A stretch of DNA of 64,000 bases from Rhabditoides inermis (lineage: Eukaryota; Nematoda; Chromadorea; Rhabditida; Rhabditidae): positions 31,001 through 95,000 of the forward strand of contig CAWZYM010000263.1 of NCBI GenBank assembly GCA_963966185.1, in the 5' to 3' direction. The notes beneath the pieces were generated by a model, which was given only the letters and a program-made list of their open reading frames with translations, did no database searches and was not told the origin of the DNA. The position numbers and the translations under genes are program-made. Below, in pieces: positions 36,907 to 47,459 of this stretch (position 1 is the stretch's first letter; each line of letters starts with the position of its first letter).

Positions 36907-37278
36907 GTGAAATTTCATCCAGTACGAACCGAGTTATTTTCAATCTTCAGGCAGCTGGAGAGGGTACAAAACTACGTCACCCGACTCATTATTGGTAGGT
37001 GTAACAGCGTCAGCCATGGAGCTGACCATCGCAATGCGATTCTGGGCCTCCACTCACTCCAACAACGGCGGCACGTCAAGGACCTCGTGATGTTCTACAA
37101 GATCCTAGCCGGATTCGTCGCCATTGACCGGGAGGGGTTGTTTGACCTACGCCCTTCCCGGGGTTTACGCGGTCATGGAATACGGGTAGTCCGACCTCGA
37201 TTCCGAGTCAGCGCCCGGGAACATGTATTCAATGTCCGTGTCACTAGCTTTCTCACCTGCTTCCTAGTAGCTGTCTAA
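36907..37278 (+). mobile_element. 3' remnant of a non-LTR retrotransposon (LINE)
   Basis: The open frame matches the C-terminal region that follows the reverse transcriptase domain in CR1/Jockey/RTE-type LINEs: LERVQNYVTRLIIG, a LGLHSLQQRRHVKDLVMFYK segment, GLFDLRPSRGLRGH and RPRFRVSAREHVFNVRV. Upstream RT motifs are absent, so the copy is 5'-truncated, as usual for LINE insertions. The end of the frame (TSFLTCFLVAV) looks slightly decayed where these proteins normally have a W-N-x-L-P motif. Confidence 0.75.
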
Positions 37279-37299
37279 ACACAATGGCCCCGTCTGCTG

Positions 37300-39530
37300 C
37301 GCTTTCCCCTGCCGTTTTCCAACGGTGGCTCCCTATTTGAGATTCATTTTTTCCTATCTTGTCACGTTTGTGCATATTTTTTTTGTTTTGCACGAGTTGT
37401 TAAAAACCCGTATAAATTATTAATTGTGTGTACAAAATAGGGGATAACTGCGACTTTGTATCACAACTTTACTACAGATTCAGAGCACTCTATTGGGAGA
37501 AAGCATCCATGGTTATACATGCTGAATTATTTTACTAGAAAACGGTTTAATATTGATTTTAGTTTTACCCAATTTTATATTTTACTCATTATTATGAAAA
37601 CCAGACTTATATTTCTAAATTCTCGAACGTCGAGGTCTAGTAAACGGTTCGAAGAAGCTACCATCCAAAAATTGTAGAAAAATATCCATCCGCTGATGAG
37701 TTATTTCCGTTTATCGATCAGATATCGATCGCGACTTCAATGCGAAATAATCTAAACTACGAAGACGTTAAGTACTCGTTTTAGCTTGAGGTTACACCTA
37801 ATGGGAACCATCCCTCGCAATTCCATTACATTTAGATCACTTTTCAGAATATGACGCGGTTACGGTAGTTGCTGCGCTGGTAGCACAGTTCATTTCCCTA
37901 CTTTACGTATGCAATTTCACACAGCTAACCGGTCAAGAAAGTGAAAAATGAACTAGCGAAACGCGTCTGGTATCTCAATTTGTCAGTGAAGACTGTCACA
38001 TCTCGTATTCCATTTTTCATTTTTTGCGGACTGCGAAAACGGGGGACCCACTATCCTAATATATAGAAAACGCAATGTCCGTCTGTCTGTATATGACGCT
38101 GATTTGGCGCTCTCTAAATACCCCAGGTCGGAGCTAGCATGTGAGACGCGCCGGGTTTGCACTATTTTTTAAGCCCCGCCCACAATTACCAGGAGGAGCG
38201 CCATAGGCGCGACACCGACTGGTATGAACAAAAAATGAACAAAGCCAAAAAAAACTTTCGTGTTTTAAAGTGTTTTAAAGAGAGCACAAAAAGTGGCCAG
38301 CGTTTTACCGTGTGTGTAAACAGAGTCTGGTCCAGTTTTATTCAAATTTTTGCGACCTGTTTTTCTCTCCTTGTAATAGTCAACCACGTGTGCTGATGCT
38401 TGTACGTAGGAGAAACCTTCAGCTAACAAATTGAGCATTGTCCGGATTAATGAAGTGAGATTTCAATTTCATGCGTCTAAAAACGCGCTAGATGTTTCGG
38501 ATTCAGACTACCCCACTCACGCCGCGCTGCTTCAAAGCGTCTACACAAAACATTTGTTTGCATTTTCTCATCGATCTTTTAAAAAAAAATCAGAACATGT
38601 GGGATCTGTGAGATGTTTCCCGAGTGTTTTCACGCTTGCAAGCTGATATCTTCCTGTGAAATCTAAAGTCTTCTATAACTGTTTGGAACACACTCCGGTC
38701 TAATCGTTCGACTCAAAGAACTACCACCGTATGTAGTTTCAGGAGCATGGAACGCGCGCCGACAAACAGTGCGTTTCAGCTGTACTATACTTATTTAGAA
38801 ATCTAGTAGATTCTTCATGAGAAGAAGACATTTTAATCACCGCATAACTGCAGCTTGGAAGCAGCAACATAAAACACCAAAACGATCATGAAATGAATCT
38901 AAGATGCATCCAACAAAGACATGAACCATGATGTCATAATGGGACCTCGTACGATGGAAGAGTGTTCAGGAGAAAGCGTCATCAGAAAAAAGCGAAGGCA
39001 GATGGAAACGCGCGCGCGACGGTGTAACCTGCCATCGCCTGCCCATCCTGTGCCTCCAGAACACCTGAAAAAAAAACTTGTCTGTAAGTACACACATTGT
39101 CCAACATTTTTTTGGGGATAAAAACAACAAACAACCCGTACTCAAAACCGCCGGTAGAGACAGACGGACACTGCGTCTTCTGTACATTATGGTTTATGGA
39201 TACGTTTGTTTTTATGACTTTATGAAGTCCAAAGTTTGTCAAGTCTGATTGCTTCTGTCAAACACGCAGAAAAAAGCTTGCTACCTTCTACGAAAACGAC
39301 TTGTATTGAACGTTTTTTCTCAAATCTCAAACGCAACATAATATTGTGGACGTGAAATTATGATTCATGAAACTAATTGATTATACGTTCTTATACGAAC
39401 TTTTTTTGACATTTTGATTCCGCACGTCATCTGTTTTGAATTGTTTTACTGGAAATACGTTTTTTTCTCTCGAAATTCTCAAACGAAATCGACAAAAGAA
39501 GTTGACATTGAGCTTAGAAGAACTGCGCGT
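37300..39530. other. No gene seen; possible repeat edge
   Basis: AT-rich. At 38041-38090 the sequence GGGGGACCCACTATCCTAAT runs into TATATAGAAAACGCAATGTC and CGTCTGTCTGT. A reverse-complement match to its first part, TAGTGGGTCCCCCG, lies at 32138-32151. This may mark the end of a dispersed element. Confidence 0.35.
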
Positions 39531-39700
39531 TATAGTCGGATTGGATCCTATATGCCATCCGTGACATTTCACATGTTGTGCAGTTTTGTGCAACACAACC
39601 TTCAAATATCCAAAACGCTGCCATGAGTAGGAATCGAACTCATGGAGAGCTCGCAGCAATTGTCCGCTGGCGGCGCGCACTACCACTGCACTATAGAGGC
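39531..39700 (-). repeat. tRNA-derived SINE, family 2, copy A
   Basis: On the minus strand the head reads GCCTCTATAGTGCAGTGGTA (A-box-like) and contains AGTTCGATTCC (B box). The tail contains GCGTTTTGGATATTTGAAGG, CAAAACTGCACAACATG and ATAGGATCCAATCCGACTAT. It is the inverted counterpart of 39815-39992. Confidence 0.75.
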
Positions 39701-39814
39701 AGTGGTTAGGAGATCGAAGAGAGAGCCCACCTAGCTCCACTGACAACTTCAGTGTACAATGATAATATGAAACGAGCAAGTATATCTTTGAGATTCAATG
39801 ACCTCTCAGAACGA

Positions 39815-39992
39815 GCCTCTATGGCACAGTGGTAGAGCGCGCCGCCAGCGCCCAATCGCTGAGTGCTGCCCACGGGTTCGGTTCCTTCATATGACAGCGT
39901 TTTGGATATTTGAAGACATACACGTTGTGTTGCACAAAACTGCACAACATGTGCAATGTCACAGATGGCATATAGGATCCAATCCGACTATA
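39815..39992 (+). repeat. tRNA-derived SINE, family 2, copy B
   Basis: Head GCCTCTATGGCACAGTGGTA and B box GGTTCGGTTCC, followed by the same tail as copy A (GCGTTTTGGATATTTGAAG ... ATAGGATCCAATCCGACTAT). Copies A and B face head-to-head with about 115 bp between them. Their tails differ by small indels, such as an extra ACATACAC-like insertion, so they look like separate insertions rather than a fresh duplication. Confidence 0.75.
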
Positions 39993-41082
39993 CTTAACTT
40001 TCCGGGTTATTTGATAGAGTCCAGCATGTGAATACGTGAAAACTACAGATGTGGTCAGGCACACAGACAATCGTTGCCGATGTTGCTATCGTTGATCGTA
40101 ACTCTAATAAGTATATAACTCGCTATCAGGCTTGCTTGAATGGTCTCATCTCTATGTAAAGTAAGCGATCACAACTTAAATCTCAACACATGTAACACAA
40201 GAAAAAAATGGAAAAAAACCCTGCGCGTTCAGATAAGGAAAAGAACGCTTATTTTGACAGTGTCACCGGTCAGTCTGTGGTAGCTATCACTCTTTTTTTC
40301 GTCCCTGCCCCTGGCTGCAAATCTAGCCACATACTTGTTCACAAGCGAGACGCATCTTTTTATTGTTTTTTTGTTAGTTAGTTTTTCCAAAACTTCACGC
40401 AAATTCTTGTTTTCGCCCACGTTTTTCGTCTGTACGCTGATTGGCTGGACATCTGAGTGCATTCAAAAACACGACCTTTAAGGCTGTTAATTAGCGTGCA
40501 CTCACAAGGGAATGAGGTCGACATTTCTTAGCGCGATAATGACAACCCTTTTTCGGCATGATTATGACTGCCGCATTACGTTACTAAGCATTCCCGTTCC
40601 TCACTTCGAGATAGTGGAGAAAACAATCATGCGGAACCAGCTATATCTCAAATTTCATACACTTCTTTAACGCTTCCTTAGTCCATTGCGTGAACTGAAA
40701 GCGAATGTGGTGTGTAACTCACACTGGAAAACTTGCAACTCTGGATCTCACACTGGAAAACTTGCAGAGTGATGAGTGAAAGTATAATATGATACATTGA
40801 TACTTTAATTACATACTACACCGTTTTTAAATTCTGTAAACACAGGTCGATGCGGGTTGCTTTTTCTCATATTGTATTGTTGTGTACAAAAGTTCATGAG
40901 ACAATATTTCGATACGTCAACTTTTGCGGGTGGGGAGGACAACGTTCGACGTGATCTGTCAAAAACAACAATAACTGTCTCTGCATGGTAACACAACGCT
41001 TGTACCAAACAACCAAACGCGGAAAACAGTTGGATCGGTGTTTCGAACAGACTAACAATTCATACGGGTTCTCAACAACCCG

Positions 41083-41468
41083 AAGATGATACATCGAAAC
41101 GTGCGTGTCCACGGCCGGCGTTGATAGTTGCAAGAGCTACTACATGTTCGTGTTCACCCCACCCCGTCATGTGTGCGCGCTCGTGGCGCTGTTCTGGGCT
41201 GTGAGCGCCGCGTGGTTCACCACCATACACGTGGGCATGACGCGCAACATGACCGAGATGAGGTGGTGACACAAGCGGACTTCTTCCCCCGTTTCTTTCT
41301 CTCTCTCTCTCTCCCTCTCCCTATCTCTCTCTCTCTGCATTGTCATCTTCCAGAGCGCACATGCGGGAGACGATGAACGAGACCTACGGCCTGGACACGT
41401 TCGAGATCAACTTTGTCGGCGCGATTTACTGGGTACGAGACGGAGAGAGACGAGGGAAAGAGAGAGAG

Positions 41469-41499
<31 letters not shown>

Positions 41500-42820
41500 A
41501 AGAGAGACCGAGCTTCAGTTCCTCTCTTCCTCCGGCCAGGTTGTTCGTTTCGCGTGGCCCTCGTTTCTCGGGCAGTGCGGAATCAGCGTGTTCATCATCG
41601 CGTCTATGGGTGGGTGCTAGGGTTAGGTGATGCCCCAATGGCTCGCCACTTTTTCGAGATTTCACGCCAGTGGCGGGAATGTTCTACTTTCTATGAGATG
41701 TGCCATCGAGTTCCATCAATCGAACACCGCGTATCATGCTCCCAGTTGTTTGCCCAAATCTACAGGGCATTGGTCTATTCGCCTAATGCGATTGCTCTCA
41801 TCTCGAACTTTCTTGTTCATTTTATAGCACAGCATTTTACCATAGTTGGTTTGAATGTCTGTAAAAAAACGTTTCTGAAACAAAACTTTCAGTGATAATC
41901 GTGTTCTGCGGGGTCAACGTGTTCGTGAAGTTGAGGTGCAACAGCGTGTCCGAGAAGACCCGCGCCCTCCAGTACCAGCTATTCAAAGCACTCCTCATAC
42001 AGGTGCGGTTGCAGTTCCGACTCTCTTTCCCTCTCTCTCCTTTTTTCCTGGTCCTTGAAAACTAGGAAAACGAACATAGGTACATAGGAGAGAGAGAGAG
42101 AGAGAGGAAAAAAAGAAAAAAAAGAGAGAGAGAGGGAAAGAGAATGAGATGAATACTTTCAGTCCCTCATGCCTGTCCTCTTCCTCTACATTCCCTGTCT
42201 CGTCTCCATGGTCTGCCCCCTATTCGACATCCAGATTCAGAAGTTCTCCATGTACTCCGTCCACACATTCGGCATCTATCCCGGTCCGTTTCCCACATTT
42301 CATCAGTCCCTGATAGAGACATATCGCCTGCGCCAGAGCGATAGTTTTCGATCTACCTTGCTTGCAGTTCGAAATACGGTGCCATAACCGTCTGCCTCTC
42401 TTGTTTTGCGCGAGCTGACTCTCCGTCTTCCTCTGATCTACCCCACCGCGCGCAACTTATTGCGAGCATAGAACTATAGACACATTCCAGCACTCGAATC
42501 CCTCGTCGCACTCTATTTCATCGGCGACTACCGCACCGCCATCGCGAGGTGAGAGGGTGAGACTGCGAACACCCAGCGCGCCAAGCGCCCCATGGGTTTG
42601 TTTTGATACACGCGCGAGAACACGCTACCGGAAGAAGGCCTTTTTAGAAATGCAAAAAAAAACAATTTCAAAATTACAGCAAGCGCGGCGCCAATTGATT
42701 GCAAATTACACTTCATGTTTCAGACATCTGATCATTTCTATTTTGCAAAGTCTCTGAAACACCGTAACTTGCCTTTAGTCTATCCGGTTATGCCTAGAAA
42801 CCGATATTACTGTTTGATGC

Positions 42821-42886
<66 letters not shown>

Positions 42887-42888
42887 AA

Positions 42889-42942
<54 letters not shown>

Positions 42943-42962
42943 AAGAGAGAGAGAGGGAGAGA

Positions 42963-42997
<35 letters not shown>

Positions 42998-43170
42998 CCT
43001 ACAATGCACCGAAGTAACAATTTGTAATTGCAGTTAATTTTTTCAGGCTGTTCTGTTGTCGCCGCGTAGCGCCAGCCACTCATCACACCAACGTTACCAG
43101 AGAGACAAAGATGACGATCAAAGCGAGCAACGCACCGAGCACGTGGATGCTCGTGTGCCCGGAGGGTTAG
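41083..43170 (+). CDS. STR-type chemoreceptor, 5' end not found
   Basis: Predicted seven-helix chemoreceptor of the STR superfamily. Exons: about 41083-41262 (SYYMFVFTPPRHVCALVALF, helix 3/4), 41354-41432 (AHMRETMNETYGLDTFEINF, the loop ending in IYW), 41540-41609 (WPSFLGQCGISVFIIASM, helix 5), 41893-42002 (EKTRALQYQLFKALLIQ before helix 6, like STR T-x-x-L-Q-x-Q-L-F), 42163-42283 (SLMPVLFLYIPCLVSMVCPL), 42491-42548 (ALESLVALYFIGDYRTAIAR, like the STR P-x-x-D...YR ending) and 43047-43170 (tail, stop TAG). All junctions keep frame. Helices 1-3 and a start codon are not visible in the 4 kb upstream, so the gene may be 5'-truncated or start far away. The donor after 42283 is a weak GTCCGT. Confidence 0.75.
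41438..41510. repeat. GA-rich tract in STR intron
   Basis: The intron opens GTACGAGACGGAGAGAGACG and passes into AGAGA/AAAGA repeats, so the purine tract begins within a few bases of the 5' splice site. The intron just upstream has the mirror pattern, a TC tract (41293-41338) ending at the acceptor. Confidence 0.85.
42822..42996. repeat. (GA)n microsatellite in last STR intron
   Basis: About 175 bases of GA with GGGA interruptions, inside the intron between 42548 and 43047. Confidence 0.95.
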
Positions 43171-43561
43171 CTACAGTGTCTTCATCAGCACAGCGTCATA
43201 TTTCGGTCTTGTAACTATTTCGTGGTCGTTTTCCATATTGTACCATTGTTGTCGAATTAAAATACTCACATACCATTTGTACGCGTCGCACATGCATGTA
43301 AACACCGACTTCAGCTAAAACATCGAAATTTCACCGAAAAGCAGAGTGAATGTTTTCAGCGAAATTGTGTCGGTGAAATTCACTATCAGATCAGTAGTCA
43401 GTAACGTTCAGAAACGTGTAGAACTACTGACCGCTATCTTTAGCTGGTTTCACTACACACTACCCTGCAAACAAAGTAGTTTCTTTTTTTACTTTTATAT
43501 TAACAGTTTATTACTGTAGCATCAACAGTGTGACAACTATACGCTCCTGACACACCCCTTC

Positions 43562-43754
43562 ACACCCCTGATTTTGACCCCTTCTGAGCAGTCGGCGAGA
43601 TTCGCATTTGCATATCTACCATGTCCGTATCTACTGCTCCGTTCATCATCGATAAACATCGTTTCCGATTTGCCCTTTCTCGCTCGCCGCTAGCGTGGAT
43701 ATGCAAATGCGAGTCTCGCCGACCGCTCAGAAGGAGTCAATTCAGGGGGGGGGG
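43562..43754. mobile_element. Palindromic MITE with ~55-bp inverted ends
   Basis: The left end (CCCCTTCTGAGCAGTCGGCG, then ATTCGCATTTGCATATC) and the right end (GGATATGCAAATGCGAG, then GCTCAGAAGGAGTCAATTCA) are imperfect reverse complements over about 55 bp. Each arm contains an octamer-like ATTTGCATA. Length is about 193 bp, ending in a ten-G run. No coding capacity. Confidence 0.7.
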
Positions 43755-44733
43755 AAGCAGGCTTTTTGAATTTTTTCAACTGGAACCAACTATACAGTCA
43801 AATAGATTACTCGAAAAACGTTCGATTCCGCTAAACTGGAACTATGTAGCTAAACGGAGACTCGAGAAAAGAGCTTTGCAGCCGTTGTTTTATCCGATTT
43901 GCGCCAAATCGGCCGCAAAGGGCCGTTTGACTGGCCACCTCTGTACAATGGTTGTACATATGTAATCAATGTGCCAGTAAATGTTCAGTATTCAAGTGCC
44001 GTATTCTACTTTCGCTGCTCGTATTCGTTTTCCACTCTCCGCTGTCCGGCATCGCGTTCCTGAACTCGTCTTGCCATCGCGTGTACGGCCTTTCTCGTCT
44101 CGTCTCTTTGTCTGGTCGGTTTCTTCACTGTAAAATTCTTGTTCTTTTGATGTCCATTTGCGTTGCGCTTTTTACGCCATTCGTTGTTTACAACACTCTC
44201 CTATAACATTCTCGTCTTCCGTCGTACATACATAGCTGCTCGTAGCTTCTCGTTCCAGAACCGGTGATTGACTGCTATAATGAATCCGCACATTATCTCC
44301 TGCTGCACCTCGTTCAACTTTGACAGACGTGAAAGTTTTTTTTTTAAACGCGTGGATTAACCTATGCACCAAGACCCTAACCCTATAAAACAGCGTTGAC
44401 CGGTTTTCAATTAAAGCATAATTACACTAAGGATAAACACGTTTTTGATCATGATTTCTTTTCAGGCACATTTATAACAGTATGTCTCAATTTCTAGTTT
44501 CAAACGAACAAAACAATGCTGCAGTGGAAATTTTTCTGAAAATGATTAGTAAAAAACAAACTCAAACAAACACATACGCAAAGTTGTCAAAGTCCGCACG
44601 TTTCAAACGTGTGCTCTAATTGCGTTTCTCTGGCCAGGTCTCGGCCACAAACTGTATGTTTGTAGTCAGAGACACCAACACAGACTACACTACACTCGCT
44701 GGTTGACATCTTTTCGTTCTCTCAAGCTGAAAA

Positions 44734-44838
44734 ATATCAACGACAGAGGAAACGCGCTGGACTAGAACTTCGTTGACAACCGAGGCGTTGGACATCTGAA
44801 TTGTGGATTGATTGAATGAACGACAAACAGGCATCGAC
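44734..44838 (-). pseudogene. Exact 105-bp copy of a first exon and its acceptor
   Basis: Identical over 105 bp to 45598-45702. On the minus strand it carries the CCACAATTCAG acceptor, the ATG and codons for MSNASVVNEVLVQRVSSVVD, then diverges. It lacks the rest of the exon and its donor, so it is a truncated duplicate. Confidence 0.85.
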
Positions 44839-45043
44839 TTTTTTCAAAATGTGTCGTGTTCGCTTCATCTGCTAATGTCTAATGTCGTTCTTGCTTCAAA
44901 AACAACAAAAAACAAAAACATCGAACCAAAAACCTTTTGTTTTTTCATGTTGTCAATATGTTGATTTGCTTCTCTTAGTAAACACCTCGTCACAGTATCG
45001 AACCACACTGAATGTACATGTTTATTTCAGAACAATGCTGGGA

Positions 45044-45659
45044 TCAGACTAGTGTCGTTTTCCCACCCGGTGTGAATATCAACGCGCCTGAAAAATCGTA
45101 AATAATAAGGCCTTGAATGAAATTCTAATGATTTATACCACAATAACTAGGATACAACGATTGTCAAAATGATTACGTTCTGCATGGCATTCTGATGAAA
45201 ATCATCACAGTATTATCGACAGACATAAACGGCATGGCAAAAAAAGAAGAGCATTAGGTGGATATTTCCGACTCACCCGTGGATTTCCTTCCGCCTGTCA
45301 CACAGAACTGCATCAGACGAATCGAGAACGAGCCTATCAAACCTAGAAAAAATGTTGTTGGTTACAGATTAAAGCTCAAATAATTGTGAAACTATTATAC
45401 AGTAAATAGGCACATCAACACTACTACAGAACTTTCTCCAAAAAAGTGGATCCTATATTTGGATTGGCGGCCTATGATTGCCTTCAATTTACCAGTAACC
45501 AGTACTTTATTTTCACCAGAGTTCTATTGAATGATCTCAATTTGAGCATATATACTCACCAAACGAAAAGATAGCTATAACAGCGAGAAATGGTGAGATA
45601 TCAACGACAGAGGAAACGCGCTGGACTAGAACTTCGTTGACAACCGAGGCGTTGGACAT
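45044..45659 (-). CDS. Small single-pass membrane protein, 3 exons
   Basis: Possible gene for a 70-residue protein. Exon 1 starts MSNASVVNEVLVQRVSS immediately after CCACAATTCAG, consistent with an SL trans-splice site, and includes a helix (SPFLAVIAIFSFG). Exon 2 (from TTTTTTCTAG) gives LIGSFSIRLMQFCVTGG. Exon 3 gives ALIFTPGGKTTLV and stops at 45046-45044. Both introns are GT-AG with matching phase 1 junctions. The N-S/T motif at the start and the helix suggest a membrane-anchored peptide. The terminal T-L-V resembles a PDZ ligand. I do not recognise the family. It could instead be the first exons of a decayed receptor. Confidence 0.45.
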
Positions 45660-46187
45660 CTGAATTGTGGATTGATTGAATGAACGACAAACAGGCATCG
45701 ACATCGTCGACGTTGTGACACAATCGAGTGATTCGAGAACATGCAACTTGGCACATCGTGAACCTGGCGGAGACAGAACGCAGGTGGCGAGTTTGTTTGC
45801 CCTCCAGAAAATGATGAGATGCCAACAGACTAGAGAAGTGAACTGTGTGTACAAACAGATAGTTTGTGGCGGCTGGGAAGAGCGATGCGGTCAGAGCACA
45901 CGTTGGAAACGACGGTTTGCAGCTCTGACAATGACGCATATTGCCGCCAATTTCAGCACTAGCGACAGAAAATCGGAAAAACGAGAGAAATCAAAAGTAT
46001 ATGGGCAAAGAATTTAGTAAAGGTATGTCATGGCTCGAGGAGTAAATAACAGATACGATTACGAGCATAATATTTATGCTAATCAGTGCGCGGTAGCAGA
46101 CTATCTCTAATCTCTAATCTGGAATGACCGTCTGATCACATCAACATTCCAGAGATATCGGGATTTGAGAACAACTTGTTTCCCAGC

Positions 46188-46192
<5 letters not shown>

Positions 46193-46240
<48 letters not shown>

Positions 46241-46400
46241 TCTCTCTCTCTCTCTCACTCTTCGTTCAACTGTTTTGCTATGCTTTTCTGTTTCTCTCTG
46301 TGTTTCTCTCTCTCTCTCTCATTCTGTTTTTCTCTCTTTCTCATTCTCTCTCTCTCTCACACTCTCTTTCTCTTTTTTCTCTCCTTTTCTCCGTGTTTCC

Positions 46401-46445
<45 letters not shown>
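46193..46445. repeat. (TC)n-rich tract
   Basis: Two TC microsatellites (46193-46235 and 46403-46445) joined by a T/C-rich segment with TTTCTC and CTCACTC interruptions. Confidence 0.9.
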
Positions 46446-46447
<2 letters not shown>

Positions 46448-46933
46448 CCCACCCTTCAACGTGGCAATGGTCTCCGCGGAATCGCCACAGCTCATAGCAG
46501 ACGACGTCAAATACATGGAGGCAGGTTCTAGGAAAACTTCATTCAAAGGTTAGTTAACGTCTTTTCAATATCCGAACCTGAATGCATAGTGAATAAGAAT
46601 ATAGCTGACCGACGGCCGACCATACGCGCCAGCTCCCATCGCATGTTTCTTGCAAGAAGACAGTCTTGACAGTACACACCGTGCACACTTTTTCGTCAAA
46701 GCAAGTAGTCATTCTTATCTTTTACAAACACGCACCGCTATCAGCACGTCTCTGTTACTTTGAAGTGTAGTAGTTCATCGTAAACATTCTGCCTACAAGT
46801 GAGTGAGAAGAAACTGTAGCTACAACGTGCCAATTATAAGTTGATGATTGATGACGATGTTTTTGCCAACAAAAAATATTCAAAGTTGAGATCTAACTGT
46901 TGCGTGATCTGCCACAAAACCAGCAAAAAATTT

Positions 46934-47006
46934 CGACCCTGGCAGTACTCGAACCTGCAATCTTCGGTTTAGGAGACCGACGCCGTATCCATTGGGCCAC
47001 AGGGCC
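46934..47006 (-). tRNA. tRNA-Arg(CCT), unit 1
   Basis: 73-nt cloverleaf: acceptor GGCCCTG/CAGGGTC (one G-U), anticodon stem TCGGT/ACCGA, loop CTCCTAA giving anticodon CCT, discriminator G. The T-stem has one mismatch (GCAGG/ACTGC) that the next two copies lack, so this copy may be weakened. Confidence 0.8.
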
Positions 47007-47082
47007 ACGCGCAAATCGAGCTCAGAGAAAATGAATAGCAGTGCGCTGTGCATTTCTAGGCTACACATTCAGCAAAAAGTTC

Positions 47083-47155
47083 CGACCCTGGCAGGACTCG
47101 AACCTGCAATCTTCGGTTTAGGAGACCGACGCCGTATCCATTGGGCCACAGGGCC
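47083..47155 (-). tRNA. tRNA-Arg(CCT), unit 2
   Basis: Same cloverleaf as unit 1 with a perfect T-stem (GCAGG/CCTGC) and T-loop TTCGAGT. It starts 149 bp from the neighbouring copy. The intervening spacer is also repeated nearly identically. It carries internal A (GGCCCAATGG) and B (GGTTCGAGTCC) boxes. Confidence 0.92.
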
Positions 47156-47231
47156 ACGTTCAAATCGTGCTCAGAGAAAATGAATAGCAGTGCGCTGTGC
47201 ATTTCTAGGCTACACAATCAGCAAAAAGTTC

Positions 47232-47304
47232 CGACCCTGGCAGGACTCGAACCTGCAATCTTCGGTTTAGGAGACCGACGCCGTATCCATTGGGCCACAG
47301 GGCC
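47232..47304 (-). tRNA. tRNA-Arg(CCT), unit 3
   Basis: Identical to unit 2 across all 73 nt by eye, with the same 149-bp spacing. Confidence 0.92.
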
Positions 47305-47380
47305 ACGCTCAAATCGAGCTCAGAGAAAATGAATAGCAGTGCGCTGTGCATTTCTAGGCTACACAGTCAGCAAAAAGTTT

Positions 47381-47448
47381 CGACCCTGGCAGGACTCGAA
47401 CCTGTAATCTTTAAGTTTAGGAGACCGTATCCATTGGGCCACAGGGCC
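47381..47448 (-). pseudogene. tRNA-Arg(CCT) pseudogene, unit 4
   Basis: Acceptor and T arms are kept, but the D/anticodon junction has lost GCGTCG and the 3' side of the anticodon stem is changed to ACTTA, so no anticodon stem forms. It is the 68-nt broken end copy of the array. Confidence 0.85.
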
Positions 47449-47459
47449 ACGCTCAGTTT

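Noticed and set aside
37990..38400. Possible Helitron end (TATATAGAAAACGCAATGTC followed by CGTCTGTCTGT)
   Set aside because: No matching 3' hairpin with CTRR or second boundary could be found by eye, so only the motif is noted.
46467..46551. Exon-like piece MVSAESPQLIADDVKYMEAG after a TC tract, followed by GTTAGT
   Set aside because: No acceptor of good quality precedes it and no neighbouring exon joins it in frame.
46934..47448. Regularly spaced repeats resembling a CRISPR array
   Set aside because: Units fold as tRNA-Arg, spacers are also repeated, and the host is a eukaryote.
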